From Aerococcus sanguinicola (GTDB lineage: Bacteria > Bacillota > Bacilli > Lactobacillales > Aerococcaceae), in contig NZ_CP014160.1 in assembly GCF_001543145.1 (NCBI RefSeq), positions 558,001 to 622,000 of the forward strand: a stretch of 64,000 nucleotides of DNA, written 5' to 3'. Shown here in pieces: positions 52,449 to 63,227 of this stretch (position 1 is its first letter; the number at the start of each line of letters is the position of its first letter). Made by a program: the position numbers and the translations under genes. Under the pieces are notes generated by a model. It saw only the letters and a list, made by a program, of their open reading frames with translations. It was not told the origin of the DNA and did no database searches.

Positions 52449-52463
52449 TCGGAATTGTTACGA
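52449..52463 (-). promoter_or_regulatory. Candidate Zur-type operator of the adc operon
   Basis: The minus strand reads TCGTAACAATTCCGA, matching the Bacillus Zur box (TCGTAATNATTACGA) at all but two positions. It lies between the -10 element and the ribosome site, where a bound repressor would block transcription. Confidence 0.6.
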
Positions 52464-52471
52464 TTTAATAC

Positions 52472-52477
52472 ATTATA
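52472..52477 (-). promoter_or_regulatory. -10 element of the adc operon
   Basis: TATAAT on the minus strand, 49 bp before the adcA start and 8 bp before the Zur-like box. The -35 element is weak. Confidence 0.55.
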
Positions 52478-52506
52478 AGATAGCACAAAACTTAAGTCGC
52501 TGCAAT

Positions 52507-52536
52507 AAAAAAAGTTGAGTTTCCTCAACTTTTCCT
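52507..52536 (-). terminator. Terminator of ispE
   Basis: AAAGTTGAG pairs with CTCAACTTT around a 4-nt loop, with TTTTTTT on the minus strand. Confidence 0.85.
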
Positions 52537-52547
52537 TTCTCCAAGCC

Positions 52548-53417
52548 TTAAAGCCCGGTCCCCTGCTGCAAGACAGGGACCACATAGACTTCTTTGCAGA
52601 AGCCACGCAAGGCATTATACACATGTTTAGCCCGGTTCGATGTTGGGGCAAAACCAATCACCGTCGAGCCTGTTCCGGTCATGGTCACGCCCTCCGCCCC
52701 AAATTTCTGCATCTTGGCCTTTAACTTATTCAAAATCGGATAATTCCAAAAGACCAAATCTTCGAGCATATTTCCTGTCGCTTGGACTAAGTCTTGGTAA
52801 GATTGCTTATGAATGGCTTGAAGGACTGCCGGTGTATTTCCTTGATCCGGCAAGTCATTAGGATCCAGGTCTTGTAAGATCTTATCTGTTGATACAGAAA
52901 GCGGTGGCTTGGCTAGGACTAACCAAGAAGCTGGAAGAGCTGGAAGGGCCTGGAGCTGATCTCCCTGCCCTGTCACATGTTGGATGCCGCCGAGCAAACA
53001 ATAAGGTGCATCCGCATCAATCTGCAAAGCCAATTGCAAGAGCTCATCTGTCGAATAATGCAAGTCCCAGAGTTTATTAACAGCCCGCAAAACAGCTGCT
53101 GCATCGGAACTTCCTCCGCCCAGGCCAGCAGAGACGGGAATCCGTTTCTCAATAATAATATCTAAGCCACGGTCTACTTGGCTAGCTTCCTTAATCAAGT
53201 CCGCCGCACGATAAGCATGGTTCCTGGCATCATTAGGGAGGAAGCTCCGGCTAGTCCGCACCACAATTTCTTGGTCGGAGCGTTCTTGGATGGTCAGACG
53301 GTCCGAAAGATCAACCGAGGCCATCACCATGTCATAGTGCCACTGCCCCTTATCCGCCTGGTAGATCAAGTCCTGGGATAGGTTAATCTTGGCTGCTGCT
53401 TTCTCAATAATCGACAC
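52548..53417 (-). CDS. ispE: 4-diphosphocytidyl-2-C-methyl-D-erythritol kinase
   Basis: The 289 residues carry the GHMP kinase ATP motif PVSAGLGGGSSDAAAVLR, the N-terminal AAAKINLSQDL, and MTGTGSTVIGF at the C-terminal glycine-rich loop. It phosphorylates CDP-methylerythritol in the MEP route to isoprenoids. In Lactobacillales that mostly use mevalonate this gene is often kept. The start is GTG 53417, with GAGGGGG 7 nt upstream. A TATAAT lies just before that. Confidence 0.92.
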   Translation of the reverse strand: MSIIEKAAAKINLSQDLIYQADKGQWHYDMVMASVDLSDRLTIQERSDQEIVVRTSRSFLPNDARNHAYRAADLIKEASQVDRGLDIIIEKRIPVSAGLGGGSSDAAAVLRAVNKLWDLHYSTDELLQLALQIDADAPYCLLGGIQHVTGQGDQLQALPALPASWLVLAKPPLSVSTDKILQDLDPNDLPDQGNTPAVLQAIHKQSYQDLVQATGNMLEDLVFWNYPILNKLKAKMQKFGAEGVTMTGTGSTVIGFAPTSNRAKHVYNALRGFCKEVYVVPVLQQGTGL

Positions 53418-53525
53418 ACTGCCACCCCCTCATTATAGTTTACTTATTATCTTGAATTTTAGCATGACCTGCCCTTTAAATAAAGCAAAGCCGCTTTTCT
53501 CCAAGACCTTTAATCCTCCAATGAG

Positions 53526-53556
53526 AAAAAGGCTAGGACACCATGCCTAGCCTCAA
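53526..53556 (-). terminator. Terminator of veg
   Basis: AGGCTAGG pairs with CCTAGCCT; on the minus strand TTTTTC follows. It begins 9 bp after veg. Confidence 0.85.
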
Positions 53557-53561
53557 CTTCT

Positions 53562-53798
53562 CTAATTATTAAATTCAATTTCAACGCTTTCTGTTAAGAC
53601 ATCCGTGTAACTGTAACAGACACGTTCAAATTGATTTTGATCCTGGTCAAGTTCAACAACAAAAACAGCTGGAAAAGTGTCACTCAAAATCCCTTCGCGA
53701 ACGGTAATCCGTTTACGTCCAGTTTGTTGAGTGACCTGGATACGGCGCCCAAGCTTCTCATCCAAAGCTGCTTTGATCGCTGCTAAGTTCCCTGACAT
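53562..53798 (-). CDS. veg: Veg protein
   Basis: The 78 residues match Veg along the whole length: LAAIKAALDEKLGRRIQV, GRKRITVREGILSDTFPAVF and VCYSYTDVLTESVEIEF. In Bacillus Veg affects biofilm matrix genes and forespore germination, with unclear mechanism. It typically lies upstream of ispE in Firmicutes, as here. GAGGAG lies 8 nt before ATG. Confidence 0.93.
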   Translation of the reverse strand: MSGNLAAIKAALDEKLGRRIQVTQQTGRKRITVREGILSDTFPAVFVVELDQDQNQFERVCYSYTDVLTESVEIEFNN

Positions 53799-53908
53799 TC
53801 TATCACTCCTCTAATGTTAACTATTATAACACATACGTTGACTTTATGCAATAGCACAAATGAGCGATAGAGTCAAGACTTGACCTTATTTTCTTAGCTA
53901 TTTTTTAC

Positions 53909-54622
53909 TTAGCTATTAACTTCTTTCCCCTGACTTTGAATACCCTGGCGGACGACTTCAGCCACTAATAATTTCTCCGCATCAATGATGGGAAAAGCCT
54001 TCTTCGGATCATGACTATTGACATAGGAAACTTCCGTACAACCCAGGATTACGGCTGATGCGCCCTGGTCCATAAAATCAGAAAGAATTTCCTCATAGAG
54101 ACTAAGGTCAGCAAGCGCTTGGTTCTTGACCTGGTCATAAATCAAGGTCATGATCTTCTCTTGCAGGGCTTCGTCTGGGGCCAAGGGCTGGCAACCTGCT
54201 CGCTCAATGGTCCGGTGGTAGAGTCCGCTCTGGCTCGTCCCCTTGGTCGCACAGATACCAATTTTCTCCCCTTGGTGGTCAGCCAAAGCTTCTTCAACGA
54301 GTGTCAACATATTTATAATAGGCAGTTCTGTTGCTGCCTGCAGGTCATCGAAGAAATAATGGGCCGTATTACAAGGGATAGCCAAGAAATCTGGCCCTAA
54401 ACTTTCGATTTGTTTAATATCTTCTATTAGAGGCTCAACAGGGCTCGCCTGGTCGTGGTCTAAGATATAGGCGGTCCGATCGGGAACCGTTGCATGGTTA
54501 AAGAGGATATAGTTCAAATAAGCCTGGTCGCTTTCTGGACGATATAGCTTATTCATTTCTTCTAAAAAGTTCGTGGTCGCAACAGTCCCCATCCCTCCTA
54601 TAATGCCAAAGAAATGTTTCAT
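53909..54622 (-). CDS. Aspartate/glutamate racemase family protein
   Basis: The 237 residues have the two catalytic cysteines in IPCNTAHYFF and LGCTEVSYV, and the start FGIIGGMGTVATTNF of the YgeA/aspartate racemase group. It interconverts L- and D-Asp (or Glu) without cofactor. It follows a D-aspartate ligase-like gene by 23 bp and so is expected to supply D-Asp to the wall. GGGAGG lies 4 nt before ATG. Confidence 0.9.
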   Translation of the reverse strand: MKHFFGIIGGMGTVATTNFLEEMNKLYRPESDQAYLNYILFNHATVPDRTAYILDHDQASPVEPLIEDIKQIESLGPDFLAIPCNTAHYFFDDLQAATELPIINMLTLVEEALADHQGEKIGICATKGTSQSGLYHRTIERAGCQPLAPDEALQEKIMTLIYDQVKNQALADLSLYEEILSDFMDQGASAVILGCTEVSYVNSHDPKKAFPIIDAEKLLVAEVVRQGIQSQGKEVNS

Positions 54623-54645
54623 AGTACCTCCCTCTACAGAGCCGG

Positions 54646-55863
54646 TTAAAGCTGGCCTGTTTCTTTAAATTTGCGGTAGTAATTGAGCTCCGATGCTTTC
54701 ACATAGAGCTTGCGCCGCCAGTGGTTGTCATAAGGATAAGCTAGGGGATTAAAGACCTGTCTCTCTTGGTAGAGGCCCTTCACCTGGTCAGCATATGCTG
54801 TGCCTAAGAGGCGGCGCTTAACCAAGCCCCGAGGCAGGACCGTAAATAAGGCCGGTGTCGCCTCGAAACTATCAGGCACTGGTCGCCCAAAGAGATAGTC
54901 TTCAATGTAATAGTAGACAGGGTTTTGCCCACCTGCCGTCACATAATAATTGGACAGGCCCAAGCGTGGATTCAATTCAAAGAAGACAAAAGCCTCCCGG
55001 TCATGATCGTAGATTAAGTCGAAATTAGCATAACCTGTAAAATCATAGGCTGTCATTAAGGCCTCCACATGGCGGTAAACCTCCTCATGTCCATTCTCAC
55101 TCAGAATAGCCAGATGGTTCCCCGCTGCGCTGGCCGACCGGTCTTCAACCATGACCCGTCCAAAAGCTGTCAGCTTAATCTGCTTATCATGAGGTGAGCG
55201 GTAGGCGGTCACCACAGCTTGATCGGTATCTGCCCCTTCGATGAAGTCTTGGACAATGATAGGGTCTGGATAGCCTCCCTGGCGCATGAGCTGGATGGCT
55301 GTCTGGGCTTCCTCGGGATTATCGCAGAAATAAATCTTCCGCTTCCCTTCAAAATGCAGGACCTGGTAGCTTGGAGTGATTGCTGGTTTAACCACTAACT
55401 TCCCACTCGCTGCAGCCGGCACTTGGTCGTCAGCAACTTGCCAAGTATGGGGGTAAGGGACTCCTACTTCCTCACACTTGGCATAGAATTTGGCTTTATC
55501 AGTTGCTTCTTCCAGGGTTGCCAGGTCGACATAAGGAACGGTCCAGCCGGCTTCCTCAAAAATATCGCGGTGGCTAATCAAATGCTCCGTGAAGGTATCT
55601 TCAGAAGCCAGAACAATCTTAGCCGCTTCTGGATAGTCCCGGTCTACCCGGTCTCTAATTTCAATGAAATGCTCGCGCAAATTATCGGTTAAATCAGGAT
55701 AAATATGCTTGTTGACAATTTTGGAATGGGCAACGGGGCCGGCATCCATGGTCACATTCAATTCTGTTTTGATCCCGTACTGCTCATGGAAGGCCCGTGC
55801 AATGCTATAGGCTCCCTTATTCCCCAAGAAGAGAACAGGAACAAATGCTGGTAAATTGGACAT
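54646..55863 (-). CDS. ATP-grasp ligase, D-aspartate ligase (Asl) type
   Basis: The 405 residues start at ATG 55863 with AAAGGAG 7 nt before. N-terminal VPVLFLGNKGAYSIARAFHEQYG followed by HSKIVNKHIYPD is the pattern of Asl of Enterococcus faecium and Lactococcus lactis. The ATP-grasp core has SGKLVVKPAI, IVQDFIEGADTDQAV and the metal-binding VFFELNPRLGLSNYY. Asl joins D-Asp beta-carboxylate to the Lys epsilon-amine of UDP-MurNAc-pentapeptide. Its neighbours, a racemase and an amidating enzyme, fit this role closely. It belongs to the operon asparagine synthase-ligase-racemase. Confidence 0.85.
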   Translation of the reverse strand: MSNLPAFVPVLFLGNKGAYSIARAFHEQYGIKTELNVTMDAGPVAHSKIVNKHIYPDLTDNLREHFIEIRDRVDRDYPEAAKIVLASEDTFTEHLISHRDIFEEAGWTVPYVDLATLEEATDKAKFYAKCEEVGVPYPHTWQVADDQVPAAASGKLVVKPAITPSYQVLHFEGKRKIYFCDNPEEAQTAIQLMRQGGYPDPIIVQDFIEGADTDQAVVTAYRSPHDKQIKLTAFGRVMVEDRSASAAGNHLAILSENGHEEVYRHVEALMTAYDFTGYANFDLIYDHDREAFVFFELNPRLGLSNYYVTAGGQNPVYYYIEDYLFGRPVPDSFEATPALFTVLPRGLVKRRLLGTAYADQVKGLYQERQVFNPLAYPYDNHWRRKLYVKASELNYYRKFKETGQL

Positions 55864-55876
55864 AGCTTGGCTCCTT

Positions 55877-57796
55877 TTACGCGATATCGGCTGTTTCAGG
55901 GGCCAGGGTCTTGCAAGCCCCCTGATCTTTGATGAAGTAGATGGTATACCATAAGAGGAAGACATAGACCGCATAAATTTGGTGGCCTAAGTCAGCCTTC
56001 TCTTGGCGGTGGTCCTCGAGTAATTGGAGGAGGGTTTCTTGGTCAAAGAATTCAGCCGCTAAGTCACTTTCAAACATAGCCTTAATATTGGAATAGAAAG
56101 GTTCTTCCCGTAACCAGTGACGGATAGGGGTTGGGAAGCCGAGTTTCTTCCGTTTGGCCCATTCTTCAGGCAAGACATCTTCAGCTGCTTTACGAAGGGC
56201 GACCTTGGTTTGCTTAGCCGTTGTCCGGTATTCGTCTGGAATTCCCTTAGCCATCTCCATGACTTCCTTATCCAAGAAAGGCACGCGGAGTTCGAGGGAA
56301 TGGGCCATACTCATCTTGTCTGCCTTGAGCAAGATATCGCCTGGCATCCAAACATTCAAGTCCAGATACTGCATCTTTTGTAGGTCACTTTGGCCCGCCA
56401 CTTGGGCATAGTAAGGGGCACAGATGTCCGTCGAGGTCTGATTGGACCGGTATTTTTCATTGAGGATAGCATGGGCTTGGGCATCTGGGAAGACCAGGGC
56501 CTGGCCGATAAATTTCTCTTCCACTGGAGTCACTGACCGTTCCGCCAATTGTTTGAGACGGGAAGGTTTTTGCCCCGATGGTAGGAGGCGGTTGATGAAG
56601 CGGCGCATGCCTAGAGGCAGTTTGTTGTAGTAATCCTTCTCAATATGGGAAGGTTGGTACCATTCATAGCCCCCAAAGAGTTCATCGGCTCCCTCACCAG
56701 ATAGGACAACGGTCACATTTTCAGCAGCTAATTGATTGAGGAAGTAGAGGGGAACAATAGAGTAGTTGGCATCTGGTTCATCCAAGTAGTAGATGATATC
56801 TTCCAAGTTGTCGAAGGCTTGTTGTCCTGAGATATAGCGGCTCTTGTTTTCGATTCCGAGTTGTTCTGATAATTTTTGGGCATGGACGGTTTCATTAAAC
56901 ATATCTTCATATTCTTTAAAGCCCACTGAGAAGGACTGTTGGGGCTCAAGTAAGGCGGTAACCAAGCTTGAGTCTACCCCACCGGATAGGAAGGAGCCCA
57001 CTTTAACATCGGACATAGCATGGAGTTCCACTGATTCATCGATCGATGCCTTGATTTTTTCCACATAGTAATCGATATCTTCTTGGGCAGGCTCACTCGT
57101 TTCATCATGGAAGGCCTTGTCCCAATATTTCACAGTCTTCATTTTGCCATTTTGGTAGAGCATATAGTGGGCGGGTTCTAACTTGTAGACCCCCTTAAAG
57201 AAAGTTTCATCTAAAGGATTGTACTGGAAGGTCAAGAAAGGTTGGATGGCTTCCTTATTCAAGGCCTTGATGAAGTTCGGATGGTCGAGGAAGCTCTTGA
57301 TTTCGGAGCCGAAGAGCAAGCTGCCATCTGTTGTATAGTCCGTATAGTAGAGGGGCTTAATCCCAAAACCGTCACGGGCTAAGAGGGCACGTTTTTCTTG
57401 GGTATCCCAGATACAGAAGGCGAACATCCCCCGTAATTTACCCACAATATCTTCGCCGTATTCTTCAAAACCACGGATAATGACTTCACTATCTGTCTCT
57501 GAAATAAATTCATAACCTTTTGCCTTAAGGTCCTTGCGCAAGGTCTTGTAGTTATAGATTTCACCATTAAAGACCATGACGTAACGGCCATCTCTGCTGT
57601 AGAAAGGTTGGTTCCCACAATCGCTCAGGTCAATAATCGACAAGCGACGAAAGCCTAGGGAGATATCATCATCTGTGTAGACACCTGCACTATTAGGCCC
57701 CCGGTGGACAATTCGTTCCATCATGGCATCTAGTATTTCTTTATCATTTTCAAGTTTACGGTCGGCACCATAGATATATCCGACAAAACCACACAT
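55877..57796 (-). CDS. Asparagine synthase (glutamine-hydrolysing), likely AsnH amidating the wall D-Asp
   Basis: The 639 residues start with the glutaminase Cys (MCGFVGYIYG), with RGPNSAG and FNGEIYNY. The synthase domain has SFLSGGVDSSLVTALL (PP-loop), VVLSGEGADELFGGY and KADKMSMAHSLELRVPFLD. In L. lactis AsnH amidates the bridge D-Asp to D-Asn. Being first in an operon with a D-Asp ligase and a racemase makes that role more likely than free asparagine synthesis, though both are possible. ATG 57796 has GAGG 8 nt upstream. The ligase gene starts 13 bp after its stop. Confidence 0.88.
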   Translation of the reverse strand: MCGFVGYIYGADRKLENDKEILDAMMERIVHRGPNSAGVYTDDDISLGFRRLSIIDLSDCGNQPFYSRDGRYVMVFNGEIYNYKTLRKDLKAKGYEFISETDSEVIIRGFEEYGEDIVGKLRGMFAFCIWDTQEKRALLARDGFGIKPLYYTDYTTDGSLLFGSEIKSFLDHPNFIKALNKEAIQPFLTFQYNPLDETFFKGVYKLEPAHYMLYQNGKMKTVKYWDKAFHDETSEPAQEDIDYYVEKIKASIDESVELHAMSDVKVGSFLSGGVDSSLVTALLEPQQSFSVGFKEYEDMFNETVHAQKLSEQLGIENKSRYISGQQAFDNLEDIIYYLDEPDANYSIVPLYFLNQLAAENVTVVLSGEGADELFGGYEWYQPSHIEKDYYNKLPLGMRRFINRLLPSGQKPSRLKQLAERSVTPVEEKFIGQALVFPDAQAHAILNEKYRSNQTSTDICAPYYAQVAGQSDLQKMQYLDLNVWMPGDILLKADKMSMAHSLELRVPFLDKEVMEMAKGIPDEYRTTAKQTKVALRKAAEDVLPEEWAKRKKLGFPTPIRHWLREEPFYSNIKAMFESDLAAEFFDQETLLQLLEDHRQEKADLGHQIYAVYVFLLWYTIYFIKDQGACKTLAPETADIA

Positions 57797-57896
57797 AATT
57801 ATTACCTCATTTTTTTAATTTTTTCGCATTTCTCTATCTTCTATCTCTTTATTATAACGAATGCTCGGTCCTTTAAGTCTAAAAGATTTGTAAAAA

Positions 57897-58781
57897 TTAA
57901 GAACATCCCGCTTCATTCAAAGCATCACTCAAGCGAGCAAACTCTTCAATACTCAGAGTCTCAGCCCGGCGCTTGGGATCAATTTCAGCCTGTGCCAAGG
58001 CTTCCTCTACCCGGCCCAAGACTTGAGGATCCTTGCCAAAGAATTGACGAAGATTATTCCACAAGGTCTTACGCCGCTGCTTGAAGCTGGCCCGCACCAG
58101 GCGGAAGAAGAAGTCTTCATCTTGGACAGAGACCTTGGCTTGAGGACGGCGCTTCAGGTAGAGAATGGCCGAGTCCACATTCGGACGCGGTTTAAAGACC
58201 GTACGGGGCACTGTGAAGGCAATCTCAGCCTCGCAGTAATAATCGATAGCGATCGTTAAGGACCCGTAAGCCTTGGAATGCGGGGCAGCGGTCAATCGTT
58301 CCGCTACTTCTTTTTGCATCATAAGGACAAATCCGTCAAAACGCAGGCCGGATTCTAAGAGCTTAAAGATAATTGGCGTCGTGATGTAGTAAGGCAGGTT
58401 GGCCACTACTAGCAAGCGGTCATCTGCTGAGAAATACTGACTGACCGTCTCTGCAATATCCACTTCCAAGATATCAGCGTGAAGGACATGGATATTGTCA
58501 TAGTCGCTCAGCTCATTAGCCAAAACCGGCAGCAAGCGTTGGTCCAATTCGAAGGCCAGAACTTCTTTGCCTTCCTGGGCCAGGACCTCTGTTAAAGCCC
58601 CGATACCGGGACCGATCTCGATCACATTCGTTGCTTTGTCAATTTCTCCTGTGGCTACCATATCCGCTAAGACTTGGGGCTCCATTAGGAAGTTTTGCCC
58701 CAGGCTCTTCTTGGCTTCCAAGTGGTAGCGTTTGAGTATTTCATTAGTACGCGAAGGTGTTGCGATTAATTTCTTTTTCAT
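57897..58781 (-). CDS. rsmA: 16S rRNA A1518/A1519 dimethyltransferase
   Basis: The 294 residues have KKSLGQNFLM, the SAM site VIEIGPGIGALTEVLA, the NLPYYITTPII catalytic loop and the C-terminal rRNA-binding domain (RASFKQRRKTLWNNL). It dimethylates two adenines near the 3' end of 16S rRNA. The ATG overlaps the rnmV stop by 4 bp (ATGA). The order tatD-rnmV-rsmA is conserved in Firmicutes. Confidence 0.96.
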   Translation of the reverse strand: MKKKLIATPSRTNEILKRYHLEAKKSLGQNFLMEPQVLADMVATGEIDKATNVIEIGPGIGALTEVLAQEGKEVLAFELDQRLLPVLANELSDYDNIHVLHADILEVDIAETVSQYFSADDRLLVVANLPYYITTPIIFKLLESGLRFDGFVLMMQKEVAERLTAAPHSKAYGSLTIAIDYYCEAEIAFTVPRTVFKPRPNVDSAILYLKRRPQAKVSVQDEDFFFRLVRASFKQRRKTLWNNLRQFFGKDPQVLGRVEEALAQAEIDPKRRAETLSIEEFARLSDALNEAGCS

Positions 58782-59362
58782 AGGTCCTCCTCAGCTTGGT
58801 CCGCTTCATAGTCGGCCATGACTTCTTTGACACGTTCAATGGGAATCTGGAACATCTGCAAGCGTTTGGCTAATTGTTTACCATTGCTGTGGCCGATATA
58901 GAGTTGTTCGGCCAGATAGTCCCGGCGCTGCTGGGCGTCCTTCCCTCCTAACAGACCCAGGTCAAGGAGGGCTGAGCGGTCAACCGCCTGGACGCCTGCG
59001 TCTTGGTCCACCACCGTGTAAACCCGGTCTAGGGCCTGGCGGATGGCTGCTTCAGAAGCATGCTCAACCCCCAGGCTGGCCCGAAGCGATGACGACCGAG
59101 CATCTTCTCTTGAAATAAAGGCATGTTGGACGCCCGGCACAGCCGTCTGAATGGCCTGACGGATTTTCGTTCCCGAAATATCCGGGTCTGTAAAGACAAT
59201 AACCCCCTTGACCGCTTGAGCCTGGCGGATCTGATCGAGGATGGTCTCATTGAGGGCCGAGCCTCCTGTCTCAATCGTATAGACATCAAAAATTTCTTGG
59301 AGCCGCCGCGTATCATCGCGGCCCTCGACCACGATCACTTCTTTTATCTTGTCCTTAGCCAT
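58778..59362 (-). CDS. rnmV: Ribonuclease M5
   Basis: The 194 residues hold a Toprim domain: IKEVIVVEGRDDTRRL with its catalytic Glu and VIVFTDPDISGTKIR with DxD, followed by the M5 C-terminal domain. RNase M5 matures 5S rRNA. ATG 59362 has AAAGGG 7 nt upstream and overlaps tatD by 8 bp. Confidence 0.95.
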   Translation of the reverse strand: MAKDKIKEVIVVEGRDDTRRLQEIFDVYTIETGGSALNETILDQIRQAQAVKGVIVFTDPDISGTKIRQAIQTAVPGVQHAFISREDARSSSLRASLGVEHASEAAIRQALDRVYTVVDQDAGVQAVDRSALLDLGLLGGKDAQQRRDYLAEQLYIGHSNGKQLAKRLQMFQIPIERVKEVMADYEADQAEEDL

Positions 59363-60164
59363 CTGCTTGCCCTTTCTTCTGGAAAGTTTGGCCATCATAA
59401 GTCCGATTAAAGAAGCGGCAAGCATTGTCAAAGGTCAACTGAGCAAAGTCTTCATAAGACATATCTAATTCATCAGCTAGCCGGTTGCAGACATAGCGCA
59501 CCAAGTGACTGCCATTCTTTTGCCCGCGCTTAGGTTCAGGCGTTAGATAGGGCGAATCCGTTTCAATTAGGATGCGCTCTTTAGGGCAGAGGCGCACCGC
59601 TTCTCGCACTTCTTTCGACTTCTTGAAGGTCGAAACGCCACTGAAAGAAAGGTACATGCCTAGGTCTAGGTAAGCCTGAGCCAGGTCTGGGCCATCTCCA
59701 AAGTTATGGATGACCCCACCAATTTCACCAATCTTTTCTTCTTTAAGAATTTGGTAAGTGGCTTCCTGGGCATCGCGCGAATGGATAACTACTGGCAGTT
59801 CATATTCACGGGCTATGGCTAATTGCTGGCGGAGGACACGCTCTTGGACCTTTCGAGGGCTCTTGTCCCAATGAAAGTCCAGGCCAATTTCGCCCACACC
59901 GACTGCCTTGGGATGGGTCAACTGTTGGCGCAGGAGGGCTTCCTCCTCTGGGCCAAAGTCAATCGCATCCACAGGGTGCCAGCCAAAGACTGCCAATAGG
60001 TCATCGTTTTGGACCAGCATCTCATTCGCCCGGTCAATACTTTCCCTGTCCGAGCCAATCAAGGTCATCCCCTTGACACCTGCCGCTCTAGCCTTAGCTA
60101 AGGCCTGGTCGCGGTCCTCATCAAATTCACTCGCATTCAAGTGGGTATGCGAATCAAATAGCAT
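59355..60164 (-). CDS. tatD: TatD-family metal-dependent DNase
   Basis: The 269 residues carry the metal ligands DSHTHLN, GEIGLDFHW, PVVIHSRDA, GGVIHNFG and ETDSPYLTPEPKRG. TatD enzymes are 3'-5' exonucleases or endonucleases on DNA and RNA. The gene heads the tatD-rnmV-rsmA run. GAAGGAAAAGAG lies before ATG. Confidence 0.94.
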   Translation of the reverse strand: MLFDSHTHLNASEFDEDRDQALAKARAAGVKGMTLIGSDRESIDRANEMLVQNDDLLAVFGWHPVDAIDFGPEEEALLRQQLTHPKAVGVGEIGLDFHWDKSPRKVQERVLRQQLAIAREYELPVVIHSRDAQEATYQILKEEKIGEIGGVIHNFGDGPDLAQAYLDLGMYLSFSGVSTFKKSKEVREAVRLCPKERILIETDSPYLTPEPKRGQKNGSHLVRYVCNRLADELDMSYEDFAQLTFDNACRFFNRTYDGQTFQKKGQADG

Positions 60165-60218
60165 CTCTTTTCCTTCTTTCTCTCAAGCTTACAAAAATAC
60201 GCCTTTCCCGTCCAAGTA

Positions 60219-60258
60219 ATAAATAAAGGTTGGAGACCAAAGCCCAACCTTTATTTTT
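60219..60258. terminator. Bidirectional terminator between metG and tatD
   Basis: AATAAAGGTTGG pairs with CCAACCTTTATT, with T runs to the right. It closes metG on the minus strand. Confidence 0.8.
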
Positions 60259-60283
60259 TCTCAATCATTACGCAGCCTGGGAA

Positions 60284-62305
<2,022 letters not shown>

Positions 62306-62474
62306 TTAATTGATTTTCCTTAATAGTATAGCATAGATAAGCCCTGACTTTAAAGTAAGTGACTGGATAAATGATCGCCCCTGTTCGACCTGGACAAACA
62401 CCGAAGAAACATAAAAACCGGGCCTGAGTGAACCCGAATCCAAAGTAAACGATAATTTGAAAGGCGGATGCAGA

Positions 62475-62504
62475 AAAAGGCTAGGGAAAATCCCTAACCT
62501 CTAA
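62475..62504 (-). terminator. Terminator of the NlpC/P60 gene
   Basis: AGGCTAGGGA pairs with TCCCTAACCT (one mismatch); TTTTTC follows on the minus strand. Confidence 0.75.
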
Positions 62505-62517
62505 ATCATACCAATAG

Positions 62518-63057
62518 CTATAGGTTAATCACAAAGGAAGGACGGAAGTGGTCCACATGGCCGTAAGTCACCGTCTGACCGGGCTGAGGGGCATGGATAT
62601 AAGTCCCATCCCCCAAAGCAATCGCTACATGGTAAGCCCCACCGGCTCCCTCCCAAAAATAAAGGCCACCAGGTCTTGCCGCTTCAACTGCTTCGTGCGG
62701 GCCAATTAATTCCTGGGCATAAGTCGTCCGGCCAATCTGGAGACCGTTCTCCAAGTAAACCTGGTGGACCAAGCCAGAACAATCAAAGCCTGCCGGTGTC
62801 GCCCCTCCCCAAACATAGGGCACGCCTAAATAGGCCTCAGCTGAAGCAATAATTTCCGCGCCGAGCTCGGAAGTCGGTAAGTCTCGGCTCAGATCATTCT
62901 CCCAATTGATCGGATCCCCTAGCTGGCAACAAGGTCGAGGACAGGGTTCAAAATCCTGGCCCACTGCCTTTGCCGGAAGCTGCCCCGCATGAACGGTCTG
63001 GCTTTGGTAGAAAAAGATCGTTAACGCAACAAAAACAACACTAATTATTTTCTTCAT
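62518..63057 (-). CDS. Secreted NlpC/P60 peptidoglycan hydrolase
   Basis: The 179 residues have a signal peptide (KKIISVVFVALTIFFYQSQ, cut near VHAGQ). A short Cys-rich stretch (CPRPCCQLGD) and then the NlpC/P60 domain follow. The catalytic Cys is in PAGFDCSGLVHQVY, His in GAYHVAIALGDG, and a third polar residue in IHAPQPG. Enzymes of this type cut gamma-D-Glu to Lys/DAP bonds in wall stem peptides. There is no LysM or SH3 anchor. Start at ATG 63057, with AGGA 8 nt upstream. The cysteine cluster before the domain is unusual. Confidence 0.9.
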   Translation of the reverse strand: MKKIISVVFVALTIFFYQSQTVHAGQLPAKAVGQDFEPCPRPCCQLGDPINWENDLSRDLPTSELGAEIIASAEAYLGVPYVWGGATPAGFDCSGLVHQVYLENGLQIGRTTYAQELIGPHEAVEAARPGGLYFWEGAGGAYHVAIALGDGTYIHAPQPGQTVTYGHVDHFRPSFVINL

Positions 63058-63162
63058 GGATGAAATCCTCACTTCTTAAGTATTCCACCCTGAACCATAT
63101 TCAGTTTAACACAAGCATATTAAATTCCTGTAAAAGTCTTGTAAAGAATATTTTGCCTATAA

Positions 63163-63210
63163 TTAAAAGTCCCCAGTCATAAGCGTGGTGTCATGACTGG
63201 GAACTTTTCT
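63163..63210 (-). terminator. Terminator of tyrS
   Basis: AAAAGTCCCCAGTCAT pairs with ATGACTGGGAACTTTT around a 12-nt loop (one mismatch). It lies 18 bp after tyrS. Confidence 0.88.
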
Positions 63211-63227
63211 CCTAGATATTTGAATGA

